This document shows positions 13,701 to 24,548 of a DNA stretch of 64,000 bases, piece by piece. The stretch's first letter is position 1. Every line of letters begins with the position of its first letter. The notes under the pieces are model-generated. The model was not told the origin of the DNA and did no database searches. It saw only the letters and a program-made list of their open reading frames with translations. Source of the DNA: Terebella lapidaria (Eukaryota; Annelida; Polychaeta; Terebellida; Terebellidae); the NCBI GenBank assembly GCA_949152475.1, contig OX424563.1, forward strand, positions 19,627,001-19,691,000, given 5' to 3'. The position numbers and the translations under genes are program-made.

Positions 13701-14022
13701 ATACAAAATACGGTCGGGTTCGAGAGGTTTTAATGTATCCCTTACCGGTGGGAAAGTCGTTGGGTTGTACAACCCCAATGAAGCGATGCATCATATCATA
13801 AAACGGGGCCAAACCGCCGTCATCATACGTCATGTCCGTCTTGTACGGTTCACCCTCGGTCGATCCGTTACCCCAGGTGATAATGCTGTCGGCGTCTGCC
13901 TGGTTGCCATGGTGATCCGTCACTATGGCCGGGCTGGCAAGGCGGGGGTCGCCCGTAGTGGCGTGTGTCCTTGTCACAATGCTTGCCAGCAGAGGCACCA
14001 AACAACACTGAACGCACCTCAT
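4734..14022 (-). CDS. PROM1: Prominin (CD133-like five-transmembrane glycoprotein), 23 exons mapped
   Basis: Prominins are cholesterol-binding pentaspan proteins of plasma-membrane protrusions. Coding exons, high to low: 13746-14022, 13481-13536, 13011-13219, 11719-11839, 11420-11486, 11152-11247, 10779-10972, 10397-10471, 10235-10298, 9876-9952, 9494-9570, 9087-9239, 8717-8846, 8510-8613, 8182-8266, 7950-8087, 7565-7648, 7047-7100, 6764-6844, 6465-6533, 6152-6244, 5176-5294, 4734-4775. All junctions keep frame, giving about 821 residues plus a missing tail (human PROM1 is 865). Visible features: signal peptide (1-21), VVQPNDFP motif near residue 85, TM1 about 113-138 followed by the family hallmark CCRTCCNKCGG, TM2 about 163-185, TM3 about 440-465 with LVGLLCGG, TM4 about 492-515, TM5 about 770-792 with FNVKLAKHFRRM. 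All introns are GT-AG except 6534-6763, which starts with GC. The start ATG (14020-14022) precedes the signal peptide directly. Paralogue assignment (PROM1 or PROM2) is not resolved. Confidence 0.95.
5857..6044. repeat. Long imperfect palindrome (fold-back element) in a prominin intron
   Basis: Two arms of about 85-90 bp are reverse complements. The outer parts are nearly perfect: GCCAGGCGGTGTGGCGG on the left pairs with its complement on the right. The hinge is near 5950, in an 857-bp intron between the exons for the last extracellular segment and TM5. It is GC-rich against an AT-rich intron, which suggests a recent insertion of a fold-back MITE. Confidence 0.85.
6534..6763 (-). other. GC-AG intron of the prominin gene
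   Basis: The exon ends ..AAACAG and the intron begins GCGAGT; the next exon begins after ..CAAGCAG with GAGGCGCATGC. The spliced reading VVKQ/EAHALK aligns with the family region before the last extracellular segment and keeps phase 0. Apart from the C at +2, the donor matches the consensus well, as known GC-AG donors do. Confidence 0.8.
7706..7783. repeat. (AT)n microsatellite in a prominin intron
   Basis: A pure AT dinucleotide run of about 78 bp. Confidence 0.98.
8655..8710. repeat. GTT-rich simple repeat at an intron start
   Basis: A degenerate (GTT)n/(TTG)n run on the plus strand, just inside the intron that follows the TM4 exon of prominin (donor at 8711-8716, read on minus). On the minus strand it reads as poly-threonine or asparagine, which is artefactual. 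Confidence 0.85.
9798..9836. repeat. Short hairpin in a prominin intron
   Basis: TGCCCACTGATAT and ATATAGTGGGCA form a 12-13 bp imperfect stem with an AT-rich loop. No function is implied by the sequence. Confidence 0.5.
13255..13276. repeat. Poly-G run in a prominin intron
   Basis: A G-rich run with an uninterrupted tract of about 14 G in the intron between the first two mapped junctions after TM1. It could form a G-quadruplex on the plus strand, which is the non-template strand's complement for this gene. Confidence 0.8.
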
Positions 14023-17000
14023 TTTTGTTCGATTTGATGCAAAATATACGAATTATTATAATATCCTGGGAATGTCAGTTACGTTGTCATTTTTCTCTCG
14101 TACTGTGCTCATCCTAAAACAGAAATTTTCGAAGTTGAACTGTACTGGAATATATATCGTTAGGGTTTCGAGTAAGTAATGTGTACGAACAAGCAAAAAT
14201 GTATGATGCTAAATTATTCAAACTGAAACAATTCGTTGGATTCATGTTAATGTGGACCTAGCTTTTTTGGTTGATATAAGACGAGGTTATAAACCCTTTT
14301 TTTCATCTACGAACATCCAAAAAAATTACTCGGCGCGGCTAAAAAAAACCCAAAAAAACACGTGTACTTCATATTAGATAAATGCCCATAGACGAACCCA
14401 GGTACAAATAATATTTAAATGCGGTGCTACCTATGAAATATAGCGGATGTATACCTATGCTGCCATGGTGACCGCGTACACATCTATTGACTGAGGCGCT
14501 GTGGAAAAGTCACTGCAATCTGACGAGCCTTCATGGGTGGGTATTACAGCAATTGATTGATCACACTTTCAACAGGACAGGGAAGTTAATTATTGCTGGG
14601 CATCATAAGAATAAAGACGATCGGAACCGAGTTTTAATACATGAACGAAAATTTTAACATCTCATGGACATTTTTGGGGGGAGAAATGGCTGTCAATATA
14701 TCTACGCATAGTATTGATTTTTCATTTTATGGTTTGCGCCCGTTATGTGTGATATAATGCACTGATACCGCTATCTGTTCGAGTCGTAATACACTGATGG
14801 CATTCGAAGATCACTTTGAGTGCCATCAGTGTATTATCTGCCATAAATACAATGTACCGAGATAATGATCACAGAATAACTAGTGATATTAACGGTGACT
14901 AAGTCACATGTCACAGCCTTATATTGTAACATTGTGCGATATTTTACCATTTCGTCAGAAACACATTAGATGTTCATAATATGTCCCATCAATTTAATAA
15001 AAAAAATTTCACCTGAGAAAGTCAGTGCAAAGGCTCACTGCAGTCACGAATTCCGGAACATGGAACACTTGATATACATGTATATTTGCCTCATTTTTGG
15101 ATTATTTAGCGTGCTTGCACATGTAATAGTTATCTGGGGAAATTACGATTCTGGGATATTGGTATTAAATTATTTCACGGAAAAGAGCAATATCTTAACT
15201 TAATTTCATAATTAGGTTTCGAATTGTTTGGCAATGCACAATCAAACAGTATGTTGAAGCAATACGATTAGTTGGGCAACATTTTCAATCCCATACATGT
15301 AGGTAAATGGTAGGATGTGTCTCTCAGCTGTTACTGGGGACTTCATGATTATTTGATAAATATCGTTCTATATTTATAGATATACATGTATTACGTGTAT
15401 CTCACTGCACACCAATATTAGCGCACGATGGTCAATTATCTTGATTAATTTTGCAAGATTCAATACTATTCGGTATTGCTCCGTTCAAAGTAGGTGTTGG
15501 TTTCTTCATTACACCACTTACACGGTTTTCTGGGAAATTGTAAATGCTTGATAAGAGATCCAATGTGGACCATCTATTGGCAAATGAAAGACAATATAAT
15601 GAATTTAACACTATGCAAATTTGCACGCACAGGTAGCAGTAGTCTGCACTCTGCACTGATCAAATTGTGCCATTTGATTTCGATGATCGAAATTGTGAAT
15701 CTTGTTGCATGTTAAAATTATTGCCATTTGAAACTCAATTAGACAGGCGTAAATTCTACACGTATGTGCGATAATATGAAATCAATATCGTTTCTAATAT
15801 TCCACGTACATATGAGTTATGAATTCATGATGTCCAAATGAATTGGAGACTACGGGAAAACGACAAAATCATTACCTGTAGTCAATTTCACTGAGTAAAA
15901 ATCATCTCACCATGGTTTCACCTCCGATGGAGGACCAGTTATCGATTTTCTGCTCCCAAGCTTACAACGGTTTTACTGCCGTTCTGTGAAATAACTGATC
16001 AGAGTTCATTCGCGTTTCTACCTGTGTAAATTTTATGCAATTTAGTGGGGTTTTTTTTTTGTTCAAACAACTCCCACCATGATTGCATGCATGTTGTAAC
16101 GCATTGAGCAATTAAATTTGCCCGAAATTGCTTGTTTTTCACGACGCGAATAACACTGCTCTGTCGCTATGTAAAAAATACATGTTTAAGCATATACCGG
16201 TCGTAAAATTGTACAAAATTATATGACTTGATGTTTGCCCGTGATTGACCCTCCTGTTCACTACACTATTTTTTGCACATTCATTTTGCGAAAAAAAAAG
16301 TTTCATTGTTGGTGCAAAAAAAATCAGAATATGCGTAAACTACTTTCGTTTCTAGTTGTTTCCGTTTAACACTTTAAAATTCTAGTAAAATCTTGACAAT
16401 TAATTGGTGCTTCAAACAAACCTTTACGCCTTTCTCTCATGTCATGGCTTAGATACATGTGCATACTATACAACGTTCTGAAAGTTGTATGACTGTGGTC
16501 TTTGAACTCCATTTTATGTCCCTCATAGCGTGAGGAAACAACTATAAAATAGCCATAATTTCGCTTCATAATTCAATCACACTATACGTGAGATCTACAT
16601 AAGTGTCACTGTACAATGTACTCTCAACTGTTTGCAAAAATAAATCGCTCCCACGAATTTGATATTGATTGATACTTTTGGGAAACTGGCGCGTGAGGTT
16701 TTAGTACAGTTCAATAATGTAGCTCCACTGAACAGTTAACACTTCAAGAGAGGGTTCCACAGCGGTATTATACAAATAGCAATATGCATATGATCATTCA
16801 ATGCCTATGTTGACGTGAATTATTCAAACATGCATCTTCTATTTGAAGAATCTATCCTCGCCAAAGTGTTTGCAAATACACTAACGATATGTACTGTACC
16901 TTATTGTTCCAATTAGCCATCACTAATTTTTAATCCTATTCACATGTATCCTTAACAGCATCCTTATCAGTGACGCCACCGTCCCACAGACACAAACACT

Positions 17001-17114
17001 GCATGGTGAACAATAATCACAAACATCCCTAGCTGTGAAAGGAACTGTGCACACATACAGTACCAAGGCCGATATTGTCTTGCACCCAGGTATAGCCGGT
17101 CTGGGTCGCCTTAC
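14023..17114. other. Upstream region of prominin, no coding segment seen
   Basis: AT-rich DNA with no homologous exon found on either strand. A possible 5' UTR acceptor (TATTCCAG on the minus strand) lies near 14146. A 17-of-18-bp hairpin at 14788-14835 is listed separately. Runs of A or T near 14280, 14340, 16040 and 16290 are simple low-complexity tracts. Confidence 0.5.
14788..14835. repeat. Compact hairpin, 18-bp stem and 12-nt loop
   Basis: AATACACTGATGGCATTC pairs with GAGTGCCATCAGTGTATT over 17 of 18 positions, with a 12-nt loop between them. It stands alone in AT-rich DNA about 0.8 kb upstream of the prominin start codon. It could be a small-RNA precursor-like hairpin, a binding-site dyad or a tiny fold-back remnant. 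Confidence 0.7.
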
Positions 17115-17425
17115 CTGCTTCCTCGATCCCCTGCACGGTGTCCCCATTACTGCTTTCAGAACCGATCGGGTTACTTGTGAACCATAGGCACGCTATGGTT
17201 ACTTTGCACGAGGCGGTTAGCGGCTGTGCTGTCGTCGCGGTTTTCAAGGTCCCCCAATGTGCCTGCCACGAGCGGGCCAGCAGAGCGAGACACCAACAGC
17301 TCCACCCACGGACGGCCCAAATCAGCCACCGTGCACGTAACGGGCGGGGAGACAGGCTCGCTGCCTGACAAACCGACACCGTGTCTGCTCAGGCTGTCTG
17401 CATCGCTGCGGACACAGTTCAATGA
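17115..17425 (-). other. GC-rich block ending in a strong splice donor; candidate 5' exon
   Basis: This stretch is much richer in GC and CpG than its surroundings and, read on the minus strand, ends at GAAGCAG followed by a consensus donor GTAAGG (17109-17114). It may be a 5' untranslated exon and promoter of the prominin gene, or the first exon of an unknown gene. One minus frame is open across it (about 89 residues up to the donor) with a hydrophobic N-terminal part (WLIWAVRGWSCWCLALLA), but no homology was recognised, so coding potential is unproven. Confidence 0.35.
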
Positions 17426-17779
17426 TAAAAACGATCGATCGAGCGTTCGTCAAGGGCTTTATTTGCTGACAATGGAGCGCTCTCCCTTTGATTCTAGATA
17501 TTCTAGACATCTGCAAGCAATTTGGTCGAAGGTGTTCCCATGTGTTTATGCAGAACATTGCATAATCAGGTTCGCACAGCACTTGTGAAAATAACAGGCG
17601 GAACTAGAAATGTGGAAGGTCAACGTTTAGGGGTCAACCATAAAAAATTTAAATGACTCTTATAACTGTTTACAATTGAAACTCAAATGTTACCAAACAT
17701 TGATGTGATAACTATACACGGAGGACTATTTTGTCGGTACAGTGCAGCCCCTCTAGCAATATACATTCTCGTCGACAAA

Positions 17780-17984
17780 TACTGTAAATCCCTGAATTAT
17801 TCGTGTCTTCTTATTTTCGCTAATTTTGCTAACGGGACCAAATCGCAAAAAATTAATGACGCGAATTGAAAAGAGTGTTGAATGCCATCGCACCACACCT
17901 GTTTTCTAGTAAAAAGAGTGCGAATGAGTCCACATGATCAAAACGCAATAATTAAAGGACGCAAAATTATCTGGATTTACAGTA
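17780..17984. mobile_element. Small MITE with TACTGTAAATCC ends
   Basis: The left end TACTGTAAATCC and right end GGATTTACAGTA are perfect inverted repeats over 12 bp. The interior is AT-rich, about 205 bp in total. The ends are related to those of the elements at 30965-31161 and 50177-50643, which also finish in TTTACAGTA. Confidence 0.75.
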
Positions 17985-18194
17985 GATGGTAGAACAATGA
18001 AAGTATATGTAATTTTTAATGACAAAGGACCGAAGTTTTAAATTTAGAACATATTGTTTCTTTTATGTTTCTGAAACATGTGTTAATCAAAATTTCATGT
18101 GTTTCACAATCTTGGTAACACATATCATGATTTGTTCCCTTTGCTTCACCACTGATTAACGAATATATTTATTAATTAACAAATATTTCACTCA

Positions 18195-19647
18195 GATGTC
18201 AACTTCCAGCGTAATTTCAAGGTCATTGAGTATAAATGGCACCGTATCAGAAATCCCTCGAGACTCGAGTCAACGTCATATTTCTGGCCGCTTATCAGTA
18301 ACGATGCAAGCTGGATGCGCAACAATCGTACAATTATTGTATGGTATACAAAAAATCTCGGCGACTGTTGTGCTAATTCTCCAAGTGAGCTGGCGTTGTC
18401 GCAGGTGCAATGCGACATACCCACTACGGGAAGAAATATTAGCCATTTCTTCCCGTGACCTTGAAAATAAGGCCTCTGGTCGAATTCAAGATCACGAGAA
18501 TATCCAGCATATATGTAAATGATGTATATCATTTCTCATATGTCCACGAGTGATTGCTAAGCAGTAAATTCAATAACAAGGAAGATATTAGCAATTTTGT
18601 CTCATAACCTTGAATATCAGGTCAAATTCAAGGTCATCAAAATATTCGACATACATCATTCCCTATATTTGCACAATTGATTCCTAGCTGAAAAGTCAAT
18701 AATAAGCAAAATATTAGCCATTTTGCGATACGACCTCGAAAATGAGTTCAAAGGTCAAATTCAAGGTCATGACAATACCCAGTAAATATCATTTCTTATA
18801 TTCGCACAATTGATTCCTAAGCTGTAAAGTCGATAATGAGCGAGATATTAGCCATTTTGTGCTCTGTCTTTAAAAATAGGGTCAAATGTCAAGTTCAAGG
18901 TCATCAGAATATTCAGCATATATCATTTTTTTTGTATGTCCACAATTGGTTCCCATGCTTTTAAGTAGATAAGAAGCAAAATATTAGCCAATTTGTCCTG
19001 TGACCTTGAAAATGAGGTCAAAGGTCGAATTCAAGGTCATGGCAATATCCAGTATATATCATTTTCTATATGTACACAATTGACTCCATAAGCTGTAAGG
19101 TCAATAAAAAGGGAGATATATTAGCCATTTGTGCTCAGACCTTAAAAATAAGTTCCAGGTCAAATTCAATGTATCAGAATATTCAGTGTATATCATTTTC
19201 TGTATGTCCACAATTGGTTCCCAAGCTATAAAGTCAATAGAGAAGCAAGATAGTAGCCATTTTGTTCTTTGACCTTGAAGATGAGAAAGTCCCACTTGGA
19301 CGAGATTGGGCCCAACATGGCCCACTTCGAGCGACCCAAGGACAACGAAACTTATACAAGTCACAGGGGGTACATGTGAGGATTGTTATGCATCAATAAG
19401 GAAAATAGGTAATGAACAGATTTTGTGAAAATGACCGTCGAGGTCCAAAATTGGTCGTTTTCGGAAAAATTGCGAAAATAAAAAATTACAAAATACCTCC
19501 CTCTCGAATTATTTTATTCATGTTTGTGCAAAATTTCAGAAAGATTCGATCTTAAACTTTATAGATAAAAATGTAGACAGAAGACGACGGATGACGGACG
19601 CAACGCCACGGCAAAAGTTTATCGTTCCGAAGGTACGGTAACCTGAA
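18195..19647 (+). mobile_element. Non-autonomous repeat element with internal tandem units, left satellite flank
   Basis: The first 1.1 kb is a decayed tandem array of units of about 125-130 bp containing AATATTAGCCATTTTG and TCAAGGTCA words. It continues into the family's unique part (CAAAATTGG, ACGAAACTTATACA), then a short GACGGA-rich run and a degraded terminal palindrome near 19610-19647. It lies in the same direction as the copy at 24549-25689. It has no open frame for a transposase. Confidence 0.7.
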
Positions 19648-22600
19648 AAAGGTTCTACATCATGTACAGAATGTATCAGAAGAAAATTTCTAAACCATGT
19701 ACAAAAATATCCTCGAAGAAAGGTTCTGCACCATGCACAAAACGTCTTGGCGGGAAAGTTCTGCACTATGCACAAAACGTCTTGGCAGGAATATTCTGCA
19801 CCATGCACAAAACGTTTTGGAAGGAAAGTTCTGCGCTATGCACAAATCGTCTTGGCAGGATTGTTCTGCTTCATTCACAAAATGTCTTGGCAGGAATATT
19901 CTGCACCATGCACAAAACGTCTTGGCAGGAAAGTTCTGCACTATGCACAAAATGTCTTGGCAGGAGAGTTCTGCACTATGCACAAAACGTCTTGCAGAAA
20001 TGTTCTGCTTTATTCACAAAACGTCTTGGCAGGAATATTCTGCACCATGCACAAAGCTTCTTGGCAGGAAAGTTCTGCACTATGCACAAAACGTTTTGGC
20101 AGGAATGTTCTGCTTTATTCACAAAACGTCCTGGCAGGGAAGTTCTGCACTATGCACAAAACGTCTTGGCAGGAATGTTCTGCTTCATTCACAAAACGTC
20201 CTGGCAGGAAAGTTCTGCACTATGCACAAAACGTCCTTGCAGGAATGTTCTGCACTATGCACAAAACGTCTTGGCATGAAAGTTCTGCACTATGCACAAA
20301 ATGTCTTAGCAGGAATCTTCTGCACTATGCACAGAACGTCTTGGCATGGAAGTTCTGCACTATGCACAAAACGTCTTGGCATGAAAGTTCTGCACTATGC
20401 ACAAAACGTCTTGGCATGAAAGTTCTGCACTATGCACAAAACTTCTTGGCAGGAAAGTTCTGCACTATGCACTAAACGTCTTGGCATGAAAGTTCTGCAC
20501 TATGCACAAAACGTCTTGGCAGGAAAGTTCTGCACTATGCACAAAACGTCTTGGCGTGAAAGTTCTGCACTATGCACAAAACGTCTTGGCATGAAAGTTC
20601 TGCACTATGCACAAATCGTCTTGGCAGGAATGTTCTGCTTTATTCATAAAACGTCTTGGCAGGAATATTCTGCACCATGCACATAACGTCTTGGCAGGAA
20701 AGTTCTGCACTTATGCACAAATCGTCTTGGCAGGAATGTTCTCCTTTATTCACAAAACGTTTTGGCAGGAAAGTTCTGCACTATGCGCAGAACGTCCTTG
20801 CAGGAATGTTCTGCACTATGCACAAAACGTCTTGGTAGGAATGTTCTGCACTATGCACAAAACGTCTCGGCAGGAAAGTCTTGCACTATGCACAAAACGT
20901 CTTGGCATGGAAGTTATGCACTATACACAAAACATCTTGGCAGGAATGTTCTGCACTATGCATTAAACGTCTTGGCAGGAAAGTTCTGCACTATGGACAA
21001 AACGTCTTGGCAGGAATGTTCTGCACTATGCACAAAACGTCTTGCAGGAAAGTTCTGCACTATGCACAAAACGTCTTGGCAAGAATGATGTTATGCACTA
21101 TTCACAAAACGTCTTGGTAGAAATTATGTTCTGCACCATGCACAAAACGTCTTAACAGGAAAGTTCTGCACTATGCACAAAACGTATTGGCATGGAAGTT
21201 CTGCACTATGCACAAAACGTCTTGGCAGGAATGTTCTGCTTTATTCACAAAACGTCCTAGCAGGAAAGTTCTGCACTATGCACAAGACGTCCTTGCAGGA
21301 ATGTTCTGCACCATGCACTAAACGTCTTGGCAGGGAAGTTCTGCACTATGCACAAATCGTCTTGGCATGAAAGTTCTGCACTATGCACAAAACGTCTTAG
21401 CAGGAATGTTCTGCTTTATTCACCAAACGTCTAGCCAGGAAAGATCTGCACTATGCACAAAACGTCCTTGCAGGAATGTTCTGCACCATGCACAAAAGGT
21501 CTTGGCATGAAAGTTCTGCACTTTGCACAAAACGTCTTGGCAGGAATATTCTGCATTATGCACAAAACGTCTTGGCATGAAAGCTCTGCACTATGCACGA
21601 AACGTGTTGGCATGAAAGTTCTGCACTATGCACAAAACGTCTTGGCATGAAATTTCTGCACTATTCAGAAAACGTCTTGGCATGAAAATTCTGCATTATG
21701 CACAAAACGTCTTGGCAGGGAAGATCTGCACTATGCACAAAACGTCTTGGCAGGAAAGTTCTGCACTATGCACAAAACGTCTTGGCAGGAAAGTTCTGCA
21801 CCATGCACAAAACGTCTTGGCATGAAAGTTCTGCACTATGCACAAAACGTCTTGGTATGAAATTTCTGCACTATTCAGAAAACGTCTTGGCATGAAAATT
21901 CTGCATTATGCACAAAACGTCTTGGCAGGAAAGATCTGCACTATGCACAAAACGTCTTGGCAGGAAAGTTCTGCACTATGCACAAAACGTCTTGGCAGGA
22001 ATATTCTGCACTATGCACAAAACGTCTTGGCAGGAATATTCTGCACTATGCACAAAACGTCTTGGCATGAAAGTTCTGCACTATGCATAAAACGTCTTGG
22101 CAGGAATATTCTGCACTATGCAAAAAACGTCTTCGCATGAAAGTTCTGCACTATGCACAAAACGTCTTGCCATGAAAGTTCTGCACTATGCAGAAAACGT
22201 CTTGGCATGGAAGTTCTGCACATGCACAAAACGTCTTGCCATGAAGGTTCTGCACTATGCACAAAACGTCTTGCCATGAAAGTTCTGCACTATGCACAAA
22301 ACGTCTTGGCAGGAAAGTTCTGCACTATGCACAAAACGTCTTGGCATGAATATTCTGCACTATGCACAAAACTTCTTGCCATGAAAGTTCTGCACTACGC
22401 ACAAAACGTCCTTGCAGGAATGTTCTGCACCATGCACAAAAGGTCTTGGCATGAAAGTTCTGCACTTTGCACAAAACGCCTTGACAGGAATATTCTGCTT
22501 TATTCACAAAACGTCTTGGCATGAAAGTTGTGCACTATGCACAAAACGTCTTGGCAGGAATATTCTGCACTATGCACAAAACGTCTTGGCATGAAAGCTC

Positions 22601-24056
22601 TGCACTATGCACAAAACGTCTTGGCAGGAAAGTTCTGCACCATGCACAAAACGTCTTGGCATGAAAATTCTGCACAATGCACAAAACGTCTTGGCATGAA
22701 ATTTCTGCACTATTCAGAAAACGTCTTGGCATGAAAATTCTGCATTATGCACAAAACGTCTTGGCAGGGAAGATCTGCACTATGCACAAAACGTCTTGGC
22801 AGGAAAGTTCTGCACTATGCACAAAACGTCTTGGCAGGAATATTCTGCACTATGCACAAAACGTCTTGGCATGAAAGTTCTGCACTATGCACAAAACGTC
22901 TTGACAGGAATATTCTGCATTATGCACTAAACGTCTTGGCATGAAAGTTCTGCACTATGCATAAAACGTCTTGGCAGGAATATTCTGCACTATGCACAAA
23001 ACGTCTTCGCATGAAAGTTCTGCACATGCACAAAACGTCTTGCCATGAAAGTTCTGCACTATGCACAAAACGTCTTGCCATGAATGTTCTGCACTATGCA
23101 CAAAACGTCTTGGCAGGAAAGTTCTGCACTATGCACAAAACGTCTTGCCATGAAAGTTCTGCACTATGCACAAAAAGTCTTGCCATGAAAGTTCTGCACT
23201 ATGCACAAAACGTCTTGGCTGGAAAGTGCTGCACTATGCACAAAACGTCTTGGCATGAAAGTTCTGCACTATACACAAAACGTCTTGGCATGAATTATGT
23301 TCTGCACTATTCACAAAACGTCTTGGTAGAAATTATGTTCTGCATCATGCACAAAACGTCTTAACAGGAAAGTTCTGCACTATGCACAAAACGCCTTGGT
23401 AGGAAAGTTCTGCACTATGCACAAAACGTCTTGGCATGAATATTCTGCGTTATGCACAAAACGTCTTGGCAGGAATATTCTGCACTATGCACAAAACGTC
23501 TTGGCATGAAAGTTCTGCACTATACACAAAACGTCTTGGCATGAAAGTTCTGCACTATGCACAAAACATCTTGGTAGGAATGTTCTGCACTATGCAAAAA
23601 TGTCTTGGCATGAAAGTTTTACAACATGCACGAAACATCTAGGAAGGAAGGTTCTGCACCATGTACAAAACATCTTGGCAGGAAAGTTCTGCACTATGCA
23701 CAAAACGTCTTGGCAAGAATGATGTTATGCACTATTCACAAAACGTCTTGGTAGAAATTATGTTCTGCACCATGCACAAAACGTCTTAACAGGAAAGTTC
23801 TGCACTATGCACAAAACGTCTTGGCAGGAAAGTTCTGCACTATGCACAAAACGTCTTGGCAGGAATATTCTGCACTATGCACAAAACGTCTTGGCATGAA
23901 AGTTCTGCACTATACACAAAACGTCTTGGCAGGGAAGTTCTGCACTATGCACAAAACATCTTGGTGGGAATGTTCTGCACTATGCAAAAACGTCTTGGCA
24001 TGAAAGTTTTACAACATGCACGAAACATCTTGGAAGGAAGGTTCTGCACCATGTAC
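19648..24056. repeat. 35-bp satellite array, about 126 units
   Basis: A tandem array of a 35-bp unit containing CTGCACTATGCACAAAACG followed by a TCTTGGCA(G/T)GAAAG-like half. Because 35 is not a multiple of three, each frame reads the same 35-residue protein repeat (MHKTSWQESSALCTKRLG, then a second half) every 105 bp. The consensus has no stop in any frame on either strand, which explains the long overlapping open frames here (up to about 240 codons). Variant units (CAGG or CATG, AAAGTT or AATATT, TTTATTCAC) are arranged in duplicated blocks. No start context, splice sites or protein homology support translation, so I call it a satellite. Confidence 0.95.
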
Positions 24057-24548
24057 ATGTACATCATTTTCTCAATTTCCCTTGAATCGAACCATTTTAG
24101 ATGAACAGGAACCCAACTGAAGGAAGGAAGCTAACTGAAGGAAGCTAACCGAAACCCCAAGAATAATTGTTGTCTCGGATTGATGCATGTTTATTGTCAT
24201 GGAAATTTGAACACTGTTCAATATCAGTGAACTCAAGACTCTTTAGAGTATTTGTATTTATAGCCTATGGGAGTGAATTACCAGTAGTTCATGGTGCATT
24301 TTTTGCGTGACAGGCGACACGAATGTTCACAGTCAAGGTGCCTGGCAAGGAATATGCATTGTTTTCTTTAAAACAACTAAATAGAGACGATTTAAAGTGA
24401 GGCCATGATTGACAGGTAAGTAGGGCAATTCTGATCTGCAGTTACCCTTAATTAACGCAGGAACATAAAGTTGATTCAGCTTTCCCATTCAAGTTTGTCG
24501 ACCTAACAGCCATTTGCACATTGTGCATGTCATTAGTTACATGAACAT
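24057..24548. other. Spacer between the satellite and the right-hand element, nothing recognised
   Basis: About 0.5 kb of ordinary AT-rich sequence with a short GAAGGAAGCTAAC duplication at its left edge. No gene or known repeat was seen. Confidence 0.5.

Noticed and set aside
17029-17422. Complete small membrane protein in the GC-rich block
   Set aside because: Several overlapping frames are open on both strands and none has recognisable homology; the donor at 17109 argues for a 5' exon instead.
19662-20475. Long overlapping open frames of 205-242 codons read as a repetitive protein gene
   Set aside because: They are a by-product of the stop-free 35-bp unit: the same peptide appears in every frame and the frames end wherever a unit has mutated.
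19648-24056. CRISPR-like regular array
   Set aside because: Units are contiguous 35-bp copies with no unique spacers, and the genome is clearly eukaryotic. It is a satellite.
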